38,516 nucleotides of DNA from Gammaproteobacteria bacterium (GCA_030426265.1 JAUHYP010000027.1:1-38516), one strand, 5' to 3'. Shown: positions 7,641 to 17,131, numbered from the stretch's first letter. The notes: a model not told the origin generated them from the sequence alone. Numbers and translations are program-made.

Positions 7641-8495
7641 ATGACCGCCTCGAACCGGCTGTCCGTCATCGCTTTCACCGGCAAGGATGCGGGCAGTTTT
7701 CTGCACAACCAGCTCACCGCCGACATCAATGCGCTCGCCCCGGGCGCGGTGACTTTTGCCGCCCTGTGCCAGCCCAAGGGGCGGGTCATGGCGCTGTTGC
7801 TGGTCATCGCCGGTGATTCCGCGGAGGCCGGATACCGTGTCGTTTGCCATGCATCGCTGGCCGAGGGGCTGGTGAGCTGGCTGAAGCGTTTCGTGTTCCG
7901 CGAGAAGGTGGTCATCGGGATCGAGCAGGACCTGGCCGTCACGAGTGGTGCGTCGATACAGCCCCTGCCGGGCCTGTCGTATTCACTGGTGGCCGCCGAG
8001 AGCCTGGCAAGCGAAACACCCGATGCCTTCCTGCACGCCCGCGAACTGGCCCTTGGTGTCGCCTGGCTCGATACCACCACCACCGAGCAGTTCCTCCCAC
8101 AGATGCTGGGACAGGAAGCCATCGGCGCACTGAATTTCCGCAAAGGCTGTTTTCCGGGCCAGGAGATCATCGCGCGAACCCGCTACCTGGGCACCCTGAA
8201 ACGCCATCCCTGGGTCGGGCAGGCTTCGCAACGTCTGCCATTGGAAGCGATGGATGAATTGCGGCTTGTCGGCCCAGCTTCGGAAGACCCGGGGGCAGAC
8301 CTGGAGGCCACGGGGGTGCTCGTGGACCAGGCCGAGGACTCGGAAGGCAACTGGCGGTTCCTCGCCGTGGCGCGTCGGCCGGAACCCTTCGAAGTGTCAC
8401 AACTGGTCGCCGGGGACCTGTCCTTCGAGGTGGGGGGGCACTGGCCGAATGATGGGATACCGGGCCGAAATCAAGCCGCCGACCAGGCAGACTGA
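7641..8495 (+). CDS. ygfZ: tRNA-modifying/Fe-S maintenance protein YgfZ (GcvT-like folate-binding)
   Basis: The 284-aa protein has the GcvT-like fold. The N-terminus, VIAFTGKDAGSFLHNQLTAD, and the signature motif NFRKGCFPGQEIIARTRYLG (family K-G-C-[FY]-x-G-Q-E, with the functional cysteine) define YgfZ. Family role: folate-dependent maintenance of certain Fe-S enzymes, including the radical-SAM MiaB and respiratory enzymes. It is divergent from the SdhAF4-sdh operon across a 165-base gap. In E. coli ygfZ is likewise a neighbour of sdhE/ygfX, so the linkage is conserved. Confidence 0.93.
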   Translation: MTASNRLSVIAFTGKDAGSFLHNQLTADINALAPGAVTFAALCQPKGRVMALLLVIAGDSAEAGYRVVCHASLAEGLVSWLKRFVFREKVVIGIEQDLAVTSGASIQPLPGLSYSLVAAESLASETPDAFLHARELALGVAWLDTTTTEQFLPQMLGQEAIGALNFRKGCFPGQEIIARTRYLGTLKRHPWVGQASQRLPLEAMDELRLVGPASEDPGADLEATGVLVDQAEDSEGNWRFLAVARRPEPFEVSQLVAGDLSFEVGGHWPNDGIPGRNQAADQAD

Positions 8496-8554
8496 AACTC
8501 ATTCCCGGATCCTGGGGACGCCAGCATCCCTGAGCTTGTTTCCTATGCCCTGAC

Positions 8555-9379
8555 CTACTTTTCGGCGATGAGGTAACAGACCCAGCCGGGATCCGCGTCC
8601 CCGATCTCGGACGGGGTGTAGATGCCGTCGCCCTCCCCCGTTTCCTCGTCGGTGCCTTCCCAGTACACCGTCGCCTTGCGGAACCCCGCCTCCAGCAGGA
8701 TTTCACGCAGCTCCGGCAGGGTCCACAGCCGCCATTCGTACAGGAATGCGTCCTGGATGCGGCTGCCATCGGGAAACTCGAAGTGGATGGCGCATTTCAT
8801 GCGCGAGTCGATCGGGTTGAAGGACACCTGTTCCCAGACGTAGGTGTAGCCGTCGCACTCGCGCTTTTCTTCCAATTCCATGGGCGCCTCGTAACCACCG
8901 TAGGCGTCGAGGAAGAAGATGCCGTCGGCGATGAGGTTGTCGCACACCGACTTGAAATAGGCCCGCATCCCGTCCCGGTCCATGAACAACCAGTAGCTGA
9001 AGTTCATTGCCAACACCGCGTCCGGCGCCTCAGTGGTGCCGTCGCGCACGTCGGCCTGCACGAGGCGGATGCGCGCACGTTGTTCCGGTTCCAGGGTCTC
9101 GACATGATGCACCCTGCCCCAGCCGAGCACTTCCGGATCGAGGTCCACACCGATGGCGCGGTGATGATCGCCGCGGCGCACCCACTCGCAGCTGGTATTG
9201 GCGGTGCCGCAGAAGTCCTCGCGCAGCAGTTCCAGCGGACGCTCGCGCAGGCTGCCCCAGGTCTCCTCGATGAAGTCGATTTCCGTGACCACGTCCTGCA
9301 CGGCGCCTTCGTAGCACACGTGGCGGTCGGCCAGTTCGGCCTGGGTCGGTCCCCGGCGTTTACGGGTGGATGATTTCAT
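8555..9379 (-). CDS. Class I SAM-dependent methyltransferase
   Basis: The protein is 274 aa from the ATG at 9379. The longer open frame upstream is the shadow of ispG. The SAM-binding region reads LLREDFCGTANTSCEWVRRG and then AIGVDLDPEVLGWG, where the acidic residue ends strand 2. LVQADVRD and AVLAMNFSYWLF are motifs III and IV. This REDFCGTA variant of motif I is typical of an uncharacterised methyltransferase group. The C-terminal half, with VWEQVSFNPIDSRM and YEWRLWTLPELREILLEAGF, would cap the substrate site. The substrate is unknown. It sits 35 bases after ispG on the same strand and is probably co-transcribed. It converges on ygfZ. Confidence 0.85.
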   Translation of the reverse strand: MKSSTRKRRGPTQAELADRHVCYEGAVQDVVTEIDFIEETWGSLRERPLELLREDFCGTANTSCEWVRRGDHHRAIGVDLDPEVLGWGRVHHVETLEPEQRARIRLVQADVRDGTTEAPDAVLAMNFSYWLFMDRDGMRAYFKSVCDNLIADGIFFLDAYGGYEAPMELEEKRECDGYTYVWEQVSFNPIDSRMKCAIHFEFPDGSRIQDAFLYEWRLWTLPELREILLEAGFRKATVYWEGTDEETGEGDGIYTPSEIGDADPGWVCYLIAEK

Positions 9380-9414
9380 GCACTGGGTCTGTGTTCGGGT
9401 GGAGGCGTCCCGCT

Positions 9415-10638
9415 TCAGCCACGCGGGGCGTAACGGGTCTTCACGTAGTCTTCGATGATCTGCAGGAACTCGCCGGTCAGGGCCTCGCCTCGCAGGGTGA
9501 CGGACTTCTCGCCGTCGATGAACACGGGCGCCACGGGAGCCTCGCCGGTGCCCGGCAGGGAAATGCCGATGTCGGCGTGCCGGCTCTCGCCCGGTCCGTT
9601 CACCACGCAGCCCATCACCGCCAGGGAGAGGTTCTCCACGCCGGGGTAACTGAGCTTCCACTCCGGCATCTTATCGCGCACGAAGCTCGTGGTGTCGCGG
9701 GCCAGTTCCTGGAAAAAGGTGCTGGTGGTGCGGCCGCAACCCGGGCAGGCCGTGACCATGGGCGAGAAGGCGCGCAGGCCCATGCTCTGCAGCAGTTCCT
9801 GGGCCACGACCACCTCGTCGGTGCGTGGCTGGCCCGGGGCCGGCGTCAGGGAGATGCGGATGGTGTCGCCGATGCCTTCCTGCAGCAGCACCGCCAGCGC
9901 CGCGGAGGAGGAAACGATGCCCTTGCTGCCCATGCCGGCCTCGGTCAGGCCCAGGTGCAGCGGGTAGTCGCAACGCTCCGCCAGGGTGCGGTACACCGCG
10001 ATCAGGTCCTGGACCGCGCTGACCTTGGCGGAGAGGATGATGCGGTCGTGCGCCAGCCCGATCTGCTCGGCCTGGGCGGCGCTGTGCAGCGCCGAGACCA
10101 CCAGGGCCTCGCGCATCACGACGTCGGCCGGCAACGGATCGGACTGCTTCGCGTTCTGGTCCATCAGGCCGGCCAGGAGCTTCTGGTCCAGGCTGCCCCA
10201 GTTCACGCCGATGCGGACCGGCTTGTCGTGTTCGATGGCCTGCTCGACGATGGTGGCGAACTGGTCGTCGCGCTTGCGCCCGAAGCCGACATTCCCGGGG
10301 TTGATCCGGTACTTGGCCAGCAGCTTCGCGCAGTCGGGATATTTCTTCAGCAGCGTGTGGCCGTTGTAGTGGAAGTCCCCCACCAGCGGCGCTTCGCAAT
10401 TCATCATGGCCATGCGCTCGACGATCTCGGGCACGGCGGCGGCCGCCTTCTCGGTGTTGACCGTGATGCGCACCACCTCGGAGCCGGCGCGGGCCAGTTC
10501 CGCCACCTGGCGGGCCGTGGCCCTGGCGTCCTCGGTGTCGGTGTTGGTCATGGACTGCACCATGACCGGGTGTTCGGAGCCGACCGCCACCCCGCCGATT
10601 CGTACCGTCGGGGTCGTCCGGCGCAGGGTGTCAGTCAT
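9415..10638 (-). CDS. ispG: 4-hydroxy-3-methylbut-2-enyl-diphosphate synthase IspG (GcpE)
   Basis: The 407-aa protein converts methylerythritol cyclodiphosphate to HMBPP in the MEP isoprenoid pathway. The N-terminal TIM barrel begins [26 protein letters not shown]. The [4Fe-4S] ligands are Cys298 and Cys301 (ACPGCGRTT) and Cys344 ([11 protein letters not shown]), with the conserved glutamate in NGPGE as the fourth ligand. It is about 35 residues longer than the E. coli enzyme, as in related lineages. The start overlaps the pgsA stop by 8 bases. Confidence 0.97.
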   Translation of the reverse strand: MTDTLRRTTPTVRIGGVAVGSEHPVMVQSMTNTDTEDARATARQVAELARAGSEVVRITVNTEKAAAAVPEIVERMAMMNCEAPLVGDFHYNGHTLLKKYPDCAKLLAKYRINPGNVGFGRKRDDQFATIVEQAIEHDKPVRIGVNWGSLDQKLLAGLMDQNAKQSDPLPADVVMREALVVSALHSAAQAEQIGLAHDRIILSAKVSAVQDLIAVYRTLAERCDYPLHLGLTEAGMGSKGIVSSSAALAVLLQEGIGDTIRISLTPAPGQPRTDEVVVAQELLQSMGLRAFSPMVTACPGCGRTTSTFFQELARDTTSFVRDKMPEWKLSYPGVENLSLAVMGCVVNGPGESRHADIGISLPGTGEAPVAPVFIDGEKSVTLRGEALTGEFLQIIEDYVKTRYAPRG

Positions 10639-11329
10639 CGCTGGCCGCCTGCCTCAGGGCGCGGACGGTCTCGACGTCGGTCCCGGGCGCAGCCACCTCA
10701 TCGAGGTCCACGTCGTCGTGCACTTCCATGACCAGCGGAGCCTCCCTGCCCTCCGCCTCGGGTGTCACTTTGGAACCCGCCACCATGATCGGCCAGGCCG
10801 AGTGCAGGTACACCCACATGGACCACAGGGTCAGCGCCGCGGCGACGTACAGCAGAATCTCGCCGATGAAAGCGATGGGCAGGGTCCAGAGGTCGTCTTC
10901 GTACAGCAGCATGCTGATGGCCACCATCTGGAAGATGGTTTTCAGCTTGCCGATGGCGGAGACCTTCACCCGGCCCCGCTCGCCCATTTCCGCCATCCAC
11001 TCGCGCAGGGCGGAGATGACGATCTCGCGTCCGATGATGGTCGCGGCGGCGAGGGCGAAGATGATGGTCGGGTGGCTTTGCACCAGCAGCACCAGGGCCA
11101 CGGCCACCATGAGCTTGTCGGCCACCGGGTCCAGGAAGGCGCCGAAGTCGCTGCCCTGGTCCCAGCGCCGGGCGATGAAGCCGTCGGCCCAGTCCGTGAC
11201 CGCCGCCAGCACGAACACCACGACCACCACGAGGTTGGCCCAGGCATAGGGCAGGTAGAAGAACAGCACCAGCACCGGGATCAGCGCGATCCGCAGCAGG
11301 GTCAGAATGATGGGTGTGTTCAGGTGCAT
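10631..11329 (-). CDS. pgsA: CDP-diacylglycerol--glycerol-3-phosphate 3-phosphatidyltransferase PgsA
   Basis: The protein makes phosphatidylglycerol phosphate, the committed step to phosphatidylglycerol and cardiolipin, at the inner membrane. The CDP-alcohol phosphotransferase motif D-G-x2-A-R-x8-G-x3-D-x3-D is complete in [20 protein letters not shown]. Several membrane helices are visible. At 232 aa it is about 45 residues longer than typical PgsA. The excess is an acidic, hydrophilic C-terminal tail after WPIMVAGSK (with HDDVDLDE). It follows uvrC by 128 bases, conserving the uvrC-pgsA order of E. coli. Confidence 0.95.
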   Translation of the reverse strand: MHLNTPIILTLLRIALIPVLVLFFYLPYAWANLVVVVVFVLAAVTDWADGFIARRWDQGSDFGAFLDPVADKLMVAVALVLLVQSHPTIIFALAAATIIGREIVISALREWMAEMGERGRVKVSAIGKLKTIFQMVAISMLLYEDDLWTLPIAFIGEILLYVAAALTLWSMWVYLHSAWPIMVAGSKVTPEAEGREAPLVMEVHDDVDLDEVAAPGTDVETVRALRQAASDD

Positions 11330-11457
11330 GCGGCGGGGCCGTGGCGGAAAGGGAACATCTTGGGAGGCATTATCTCATTGGGCCCTATCGGGGTGCCAGC
11401 GGAGACCCCAGGGACATCCCGTGCAAGGGTTCACCACCTGGTGCAGGGCATCTTCGC

Positions 11458-13386
11458 CTAGTGCAATGCATCGAAGATTCGTTGTGCCAGGTTGCGACTG
11501 ACCCCGGGTACGCTGGCGAGTTCCTCCACCCCGGCCTGGCGCACGCCCCGAATCCCGCCAAAGTGGCTGAGCAAGGCCTTGCGCCGGCTGGCGCCGATGC
11601 CGGGAATGCCTTCCAGTGGCGAGTCGGTGGCCGCCTTCTGCCGGCGCCCGCGGTGGCCGGTGATGGCGAATCGGTGGGCCTCGTCACGCACCTGCTGCAC
11701 CAGGTGGGAGGCCGGGGATTCCGGCCCGGGCATCAGGGGCCGCGCCTGGCCTGGCAGCACCCATTCCTCGTGCCCTGCGCGACGTGACGGGCCCTTGGCC
11801 ACACCCATCAGCGGCAGGTCGGACAGGCCGAGTTCCTCGAGCACGTCCAGGGCCTGGCGCAGCTGGCCCTTGCCGCCGTCCACGATCAGCAGGCCCGGCA
11901 GGGCGCCCTCCTCCTCGTCCACCTTGCGGTATCGCCGGTCCAGCACCTGGCGCATCGCCGCGTAGTCGTCGCCGGGTGTGATGCCCTTGAGGTTGTAGCG
12001 GCGGTACAGGGACTTCACCGCCCCCTGGTGATCGAACACCACGCAGGAGCCGACCGCCTGGTTGCCGGCGGTGTGGGAGATGTCGAAGCACTCGATGGTG
12101 GCCGGCGCCTCGTCCAGGTCCAGCAGCTCACGCAGGGCCTCGAACTGCGCCGTGATGCGCGCGTCCGAGGCCAGGTTCATCTGCAGGGCGTGTTCAGCGT
12201 TGCGTTTTGTCAGCTCCAGCCACTGGCGGCGTTCTCCACGGGGGTTGGGCTGAAGGCTGACCTTGCGCCCGGCGCGTTCGGTGAACACCTCGGCGAACAG
12301 GTCCCGGGAGGGCAGCTCATGCGACAGCAGCAGGTCGTCCGGCGGCATGCGCTCGCGGTAGAACTGGCCCAGGAAGGCCTCCATCACTTCGCCGTCTTCC
12401 GCGCCCGCGGTCTGGGTCGGGAAATAGCTGCGCTGGCCCAGGTTGCGGCCTCCGCGGAAGGTCATCACCTGAACGCAGGACTGATCCTGGTCGCGCGCCA
12501 GGGCGATGACGTCGATGTCGCCCGAGCCGTGCGACACGAACTGCTGGGCCTGCATTTTCTTCAGGGTGTTGATGCGGTCCCGGTGCAGCGCGGCCTCCTC
12601 GAACTTCAGCGCCTTCGAGGCCGACTCCATGCGCCCGATCAGGCGAGTGATGACGCGGTCGCTCTGCCCTTTCAGGAACAACAGCGCGTCGTCCACCTGG
12701 GCGGCGTAGTCCTCGTCCGAGACGTAGTCCACGCACGGCGCCGTACAGCGCTTGATCTGGTACTGCAGACAGGGCCGTGAGCGGTTGGCGAAGACGCTGT
12801 CCTCGCAATTGCGCACCCGGAAGGTCTTCTGGATGAGGTTGATGCTCTCGCGCACCGAACTGGCGGAGGGGTACGGGCCCAGGTAGGTGCGCCCCTTCAG
12901 GCGCTTGCCGCGGTGAAAGGCGATGCGCGGGAATTCGTGGTCGGTGGTCATGACGATCCACGGGTAGGACTTGTCGTCGCGCAGCAGCACGTTGTAGCGC
13001 GGGCGGTGCGCCTTGATCCACTCGTTCTCCAGCAACAGGGCCTCGCCCTCGTTGCGCGTCAGCGCCGTCTCGATGCGCCGGATGCGCGCCACCATGCGCA
13101 GGGTGCGCGTCGCCTTGGGCCGGGCGTCGAAATAGCTGGCCACCCGCTTGCGCAGGTTGGCGGCCTTGCCCACGTAGAGCACGGTGTCGGCCTCATCGCG
13201 GTACAGGTAGACGCCCGGCCCCGTTGGCAACTTCCGTGCGGCCTTCTTGCCGTCAAAGGCAGGGGGTTTCCGCTTCGGCTTCGGTTTGGCTTTCGCCTTG
13301 GATTTCGGCGTGGGTTTCGGCGTACGTTTCGGTTCCGCCTCCGCCTCTGATTTCGAGGGCGCCTTGCCGTCCGGTTCCTTGCTCAT
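11458..13386 (-). CDS. uvrC: Excinuclease ABC subunit C
   Basis: The 642-aa protein performs both incisions in nucleotide excision repair with UvrA and UvrB. The GIY-YIG domain (about residues 50-135) reads TGPGVYLYRDEADTVLYVGK. The UVR UvrB-binding motif is around MESASKALKFEEAALHRDRI. The RNase H-like 5'-incision domain contains ECFDISHTAGNQAVGSCVVF. Two helix-hairpin-helix motifs end the protein (GIPGIGASRRKALLSHFGG and VPGVSRNLAQRI). An unusual lysine/proline-rich N-terminal extension of about 45 residues precedes the domain. No in-frame start exists between it and TGPGVYLY, so it appears to be translated. Confidence 0.97.
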   Translation of the reverse strand: MSKEPDGKAPSKSEAEAEPKRTPKPTPKSKAKAKPKPKRKPPAFDGKKAARKLPTGPGVYLYRDEADTVLYVGKAANLRKRVASYFDARPKATRTLRMVARIRRIETALTRNEGEALLLENEWIKAHRPRYNVLLRDDKSYPWIVMTTDHEFPRIAFHRGKRLKGRTYLGPYPSASSVRESINLIQKTFRVRNCEDSVFANRSRPCLQYQIKRCTAPCVDYVSDEDYAAQVDDALLFLKGQSDRVITRLIGRMESASKALKFEEAALHRDRINTLKKMQAQQFVSHGSGDIDVIALARDQDQSCVQVMTFRGGRNLGQRSYFPTQTAGAEDGEVMEAFLGQFYRERMPPDDLLLSHELPSRDLFAEVFTERAGRKVSLQPNPRGERRQWLELTKRNAEHALQMNLASDARITAQFEALRELLDLDEAPATIECFDISHTAGNQAVGSCVVFDHQGAVKSLYRRYNLKGITPGDDYAAMRQVLDRRYRKVDEEEGALPGLLIVDGGKGQLRQALDVLEELGLSDLPLMGVAKGPSRRAGHEEWVLPGQARPLMPGPESPASHLVQQVRDEAHRFAITGHRGRRQKAATDSPLEGIPGIGASRRKALLSHFGGIRGVRQAGVEELASVPGVSRNLAQRIFDALH

Positions 13387-13403
13387 GCCACCACTCCGCC
13401 CGT

Positions 13404-14534
13404 CTACAGGTCCAGCGCCGGCCGATGCAGCACGAGCTTGGTCGTGCGCTCGGTGTACGCCTCGGGCGCGTCGTCCCAGTTGGCGGTGATCGTGGTGACG
13501 ACCTCGGCCGGGAATTCGTCCCGGGCGACGAAGTCGAGGAGTTCCGGCAGGGCGGGACGGACATGGGACACGCCCACGCGCAGGGTCATGTCGTTGGCGT
13601 ACATGTGCATCAGCGGCACGCCGGTGTTCGGTGCGACATAGTAACCGACCGCCGTGCAGATGCCGCCGGGCCCCATGGCCCGGATGGCCGACCGCACGCC
13701 ACGCCCGCTGGAGGTGGCCTCGACCGCGATGTCGTAGATCTTCGGGAGCTTGCCCACGGCGCGCTTCCAGCCGCGTGACGGGATGTCGATCGCATTGGCG
13801 CCCAGGCGCGCGGCAATGTCCAGGCGCACAGGGTGGTGGTCCACGTAGTCGACCTGCTCGGCCCCGTGGCGCACGGTGAGGCCCGCGGCATACAGGCCGA
13901 TGCTCTTCGCGCCGCCACCCAGGATGAGCACGCGCCCTCCCGGCCGCTCACGCAGGGTGGGTACGACACAACGCCAGGCATCCGCCAGGTTGTCGCTGGC
14001 CGCCGCCACGCGCAATGGATCGACCCCGGCCGGCACCGGCACCAGCATGTGATCGGCGAAGGGCACCCTGAGACGGTCAGAGACCATGCCGCCCCAGGGC
14101 CCGGACGCCGACCCGAAGCCGTAGGCGGCCAGGGTGCTCTCACGAGTGGTGGAACATTTGGCCGTGAGGCCCGCCCTGCACTCGCGGCATTCTCCGCAGG
14201 ACACCGCCCAGGGCACGACCACGGTCGTCCCGATGTCGATGCCGTGAACCGCGCTGCCCACTTCGACCACCTGTGCGATGCACTCATGACCGATGCCGAA
14301 GGGCCCCTTGAACGGGATTGGTCCGCAGATACTCCCGACCACGGGATCGATGAGATGGCAGTGCATGCCGCACTGCATGGCCCGTGACACGTTCCGGTGA
14401 ATCGGCAACGTATCGCCGTCACAGCGTCCGGCCACGAACGGACGGACGATCGCGTCGCGAGGGTCGATGATTTCCGGATCAGGCCGTTCCCGCCATTCGA
14501 GGCGACCTGTGCGGATGAACTGAAGTTCACGCAT
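13404..14534 (-). CDS. Zinc-dependent medium-chain dehydrogenase (MDR family)
   Basis: The protein is 376 aa. The catalytic domain has an early zinc-ligand cysteine (AGRCDGD) and the GHE motif (FGIGHECIAQVVEVGS). The structural zinc site is complete (SCGECRECRAGLTAKC). The Rossmann segment reads VLILGGGAKSIGLYAAGL, and the following strand ends in YVDHHPVRL, where the aspartate favours NAD over NADP. Function is an alcohol, polyol or aldehyde oxidoreductase of unknown substrate. The genome context (uvrC 17 bases downstream, a tyrosine phosphatase 36 bases upstream) gives no pathway clue. Confidence 0.85.
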   Translation of the reverse strand: MRELQFIRTGRLEWRERPDPEIIDPRDAIVRPFVAGRCDGDTLPIHRNVSRAMQCGMHCHLIDPVVGSICGPIPFKGPFGIGHECIAQVVEVGSAVHGIDIGTTVVVPWAVSCGECRECRAGLTAKCSTTRESTLAAYGFGSASGPWGGMVSDRLRVPFADHMLVPVPAGVDPLRVAAASDNLADAWRCVVPTLRERPGGRVLILGGGAKSIGLYAAGLTVRHGAEQVDYVDHHPVRLDIAARLGANAIDIPSRGWKRAVGKLPKIYDIAVEATSSGRGVRSAIRAMGPGGICTAVGYYVAPNTGVPLMHMYANDMTLRVGVSHVRPALPELLDFVARDEFPAEVVTTITANWDDAPEAYTERTTKLVLHRPALDL

Positions 14535-14570
14535 GGGCGGACGTGTGCCTGTGCTCGTGCCGGCCGGCGC

Positions 14571-15059
14571 TCAGCCGCGGGACGCCGCTATGTGTTCCAG
14601 CAGCCCCCGTGTCGCCTCATCCAGCAAGTCGCAGACCAGCTCGAATCCTTCCTGGCCGCCGTAGTAGGGGTCGGGAACCTCCCGGTACTGCTCGAATCGG
14701 GCGCCGTAACGCAGCATGAGCTGCAGATCGCCGCCGTCGCCGGGATCCAGCGCCCGCAGGGCCTGCAGGTTCACCTCGTCCATTGCCAGCACCAGGTCGA
14801 AACGGCGGAAATCCTCGCGCGACACCTTGCGTGCACGCAGCCCTGAGATGTCCACGCCACGCCGCGCCAGTGTCGCCATGGAACGCCGGTCCGGCGGATC
14901 ACCGATGTGGTAGCTGTGCGTCCCTGCCGAATCGACCTCGATGACATCCGCCAGCGGTGATTGGGCCAGGTGGTGCCGGAAGTAGCCTTCCGCGGTCGGG
15001 CTTCTGCAGATGTTGCCCATGCAGACGAAGAGCACGCTTTGGATCGGAGTGGCGTCCAT
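14571..15059 (-). CDS. Low-molecular-weight protein-tyrosine phosphatase
   Basis: The protein is 162 aa. The N-terminal P-loop, VLFVCMGNICRSPTAEG, is the C-x5-R-S active site, and the general-acid loop is VPDPYYGGQEGF. Such phosphatases remove phosphate from protein tyrosines, often in exopolysaccharide control, or act on arginine phosphate. In Pseudomonas and relatives a ptpA gene follows kdsB, and here it is found downstream of kdsB with the copper genes between. ATG at 15059 is preferred to the TTG at 15062 because AGAGGG lies at proper distance. Confidence 0.93.
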   Translation of the reverse strand: MDATPIQSVLFVCMGNICRSPTAEGYFRHHLAQSPLADVIEVDSAGTHSYHIGDPPDRRSMATLARRGVDISGLRARKVSREDFRRFDLVLAMDEVNLQALRALDPGDGGDLQLMLRYGARFEQYREVPDPYYGGQEGFELVCDLLDEATRGLLEHIAASRG

Positions 15060-15189
15060 CAATTCCCTCTGTGCGAACTTTCCAGAAGAACAAGCCTGGC
15101 GCCGTGTCGAGGCCGGGCGAGATGGGTTGGATTCTATCGCAAGGTGCGCGAGCGAAGGCCGCTGATGGCCGGCGACCGACCGTGGCGGA

Positions 15190-15819
15190 TCAGTCTGCTT
15201 TCCAGTTCCGCATCAGGGCGCCCAGCTTGTCCGCGATCACGTTGGGATCGAAGGGCGAAGTGAAGATCGCATGCACACGCCCGGCCGGGTCGATCAGCGT
15301 CAGCGTCGAGGAGTGCGCGACCAGGTAGTTGTCGTCTTCCGGCGCGTCCGGGACCTTGTAGACCGCACCGGCGGCACGGGTCAGGCGGTCCAGTTGGTCG
15401 AATTCCCCGGTGAGTCCCAGGAACTCCGGGTCGAAGTAGGTCACGTATTCGGTCAGACGCACCGGCGTGTCGCGGGCGGGGTCCACCGAGACCAGGTAGT
15501 AGCGGTCGTCCAGGTCCTCATCGCCGTCCAGCTGCTGTTTCACTTGCGCCATCACGGCCAGTGCGGCGGGGCAGACGTCCGGGCAGTAGGTGAAACCGAA
15601 ATACAGCACGGACCAGTGGCCCTGGAAATCCGTCTGGCTGAAGGCGACGCCCTGCCCGTCCACCAGTTCGAACGCCGGCAGGTCGCGTGGCTCCGGCAAC
15701 ACATAGCCGGAACCGGCCATCTCCAGGTCGGGTTGGGAGGACGTCACCGCCCACCAGGCGCCCAGCCCGAAGGCCAGCAGGCCCACGAAGACGATGGCGG
15801 CGATGCCGGCCGGCTTCAT
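15190..15819 (-). CDS. SCO1/SenC-type copper protein (cytochrome oxidase assembly)
   Basis: The 209-aa protein has an N-terminal membrane anchor (IAAIVFVGLLAFGLGAWWAV) and a periplasmic thioredoxin-like domain. The copper ligands Cys79 and Cys83 lie in FTYCPDVCPAAL, and His169 lies in LVAHSSTLTLID, the standard CxxxC + H set of SCO proteins that help build the CuA centre of cytochrome c oxidase. Its ATG overlaps the stop of the PCuAC gene as ATGA, so the two copper chaperones are translated together. The oxidase genes are not in this window. Confidence 0.95.
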   Translation of the reverse strand: MKPAGIAAIVFVGLLAFGLGAWWAVTSSQPDLEMAGSGYVLPEPRDLPAFELVDGQGVAFSQTDFQGHWSVLYFGFTYCPDVCPAALAVMAQVKQQLDGDEDLDDRYYLVSVDPARDTPVRLTEYVTYFDPEFLGLTGEFDQLDRLTRAAGAVYKVPDAPEDDNYLVAHSSTLTLIDPAGRVHAIFTSPFDPNVIADKLGALMRNWKAD

Positions 15820-16238
15820 GGCTTGCGCGCGTCCCGGATCGGCACGGACACCGTGACTTGCGCGTGGTGCTCGAAGGACAGCGTGAGTTCCAGTGACTCC
15901 CCCGGCGCCAGCGCGCCGTGCAGCCCGACCAGCATCAGGTGGTCACCGTGGGGTTTGAGCACGGCCTCGCCACCCGCCGGCACGTCGATGGCGGGCACCT
16001 GCTTCATCTGCATCATGCCGTCGGCGTGGACGTGCGTGTGGAGTTCGGCCAGGTCGGAGGCTTCGGTCGCTGCGCCCACCAGGGCATCGGGCGCTTCACC
16101 GTCGTTGACCACCGTGAAGTAGACCGCGGCCGTCCTTGCGCCCGGTGGTGTCGCCCGGGCCCAGGCGTCGGTGATGGTGATGTCGGCAAGGGCAGGCGCC
16201 GAAAGCGCCAGCAACAACAGGGGTAACAGGGAACGCAT
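15816..16238 (-). CDS. Periplasmic copper chaperone PCuAC
   Basis: The protein is 140 aa with a clear Sec signal peptide (MRSLLPLLLLALSAPALA, cleavage after about residue 18). The copper motif H-x10-M-x21-H-x-M is exact: His67, Met78, His100 and Met102. PCuAC proteins bind Cu(I) in the periplasm and pass it to SCO or directly to the CuA site of cytochrome oxidase. It overlaps the SCO gene by 4 bases, the usual partner arrangement. The 116 bases upstream, towards kdsB, show no gene. Confidence 0.95.
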   Translation of the reverse strand: MRSLLPLLLLALSAPALADITITDAWARATPPGARTAAVYFTVVNDGEAPDALVGAATEASDLAELHTHVHADGMMQMKQVPAIDVPAGGEAVLKPHGDHLMLVGLHGALAPGESLELTLSFEHHAQVTVSVPIRDARKP

Positions 16239-16354
16239 GTCAGGGGCTTCGTGTGCGGGTCATCTCATGAAATGGGCGCGGCCAGCGCGCAATTCAATCG
16301 AGGCGGGGTAAGGTTCGCAGCCATTGAAAGCTGGCTGAAGACGCAGGCGAATCC

Positions 16355-17125
16355 TCAATCACCGCCGCCGCCCGATGCCAGTCGCTCCCGGGCCCGTTCG
16401 AGGTCTCGTGGCGTGTCGATCCCGGGTGGAATGTGTCGTGCTGCCTGCGCCACGCGGATGCACAGGCCCAGGTCCAGGAAGCGCAGCTGTTCCAGCCCCT
16501 CGGCCCGTTCGAGGGCCGAAGGACCAGCCGCCGTGAACTGCCGCAGGGCGTCAACGCGATAGGCGTACAGGCCGAGGTGGCGGTGATACGCCACACCGCG
16601 CGCCAGGGCTTCGGTGGCGCTCGCCGCGCCACGGGCATGGGGAATCGGTGAACGACTGAAGTACAAGGCTCTGCCCTGCCCGTCCTGCACGACCTTCACC
16701 ACACTGGGGTCGTCGACCTCTTCGGCGTCGTCGATCGGCCAGTACAGGGTGGCGACGTCCGCCCCCGAAGCCAGTTCCGCCACCTGGTCCAGGCACGCCG
16801 CGGGCATCTCGGGCTCGTCACCCTGCAGGTTCACGATGACCTGCTCGTCGGCCAGGCCCAGGCGCTCCGCGCATTCAGCGATGCGGTCACTGCCGCTGGC
16901 ATGGTCGTCCCTGGTCATGACGCATTCGCCGCCAAATCCCGCCACGGTGTCACGGATCCGGTCGTCATCCGTGGCCACGACCACCCGATCGGCCGAAGCC
17001 CCCTGGGCGGCGCGCCAGACCCGCTCGAGCATGGTCTGACCGCCAAGGTCCGCCAGGACCTTACCGGGCAAACGTTCGGAAGAATATCTGGCTGGTATTA
17101 CAATGATATACGGGCTATTCATCAT
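16355..17125 (-). CDS. kdsB: 3-deoxy-manno-octulosonate cytidylyltransferase KdsB
   Basis: The 256-aa protein activates Kdo as CMP-Kdo for lipopolysaccharide inner-core synthesis. The N-terminal nucleotide-binding segment IVIPARYSSERLPGKVLADL, the VVVATDDDRI strand, and VNLQGDEPEMPA are family signatures. Start: two adjacent ATGs (17125 and 17122). It follows lpxK by 6 bases and is the last gene of the lipid A / LPS cluster on this strand. Confidence 0.96.
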   Translation of the reverse strand: MMNSPYIIVIPARYSSERLPGKVLADLGGQTMLERVWRAAQGASADRVVVATDDDRIRDTVAGFGGECVMTRDDHASGSDRIAECAERLGLADEQVIVNLQGDEPEMPAACLDQVAELASGADVATLYWPIDDAEEVDDPSVVKVVQDGQGRALYFSRSPIPHARGAASATEALARGVAYHRHLGLYAYRVDALRQFTAAGPSALERAEGLEQLRFLDLGLCIRVAQAARHIPPGIDTPRDLERARERLASGGGGD

Positions 17126-17131
17126 GTCATT

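Noticed and set aside
8496-8554. Possible terminator between convergent ygfZ and the methyltransferase gene
   Set aside because: Only short, imperfect pairing and no T-run on either strand.
9370-10731. 453-codon plus-strand frame opposite ispG
   Set aside because: Shadow of ispG, which has all cluster ligands.
11330-11457. Possible tRNA between uvrC and pgsA
   Set aside because: The fragment GGGTTCACCACC looks like a T-arm, but no acceptor or anticodon stem can be drawn around it.
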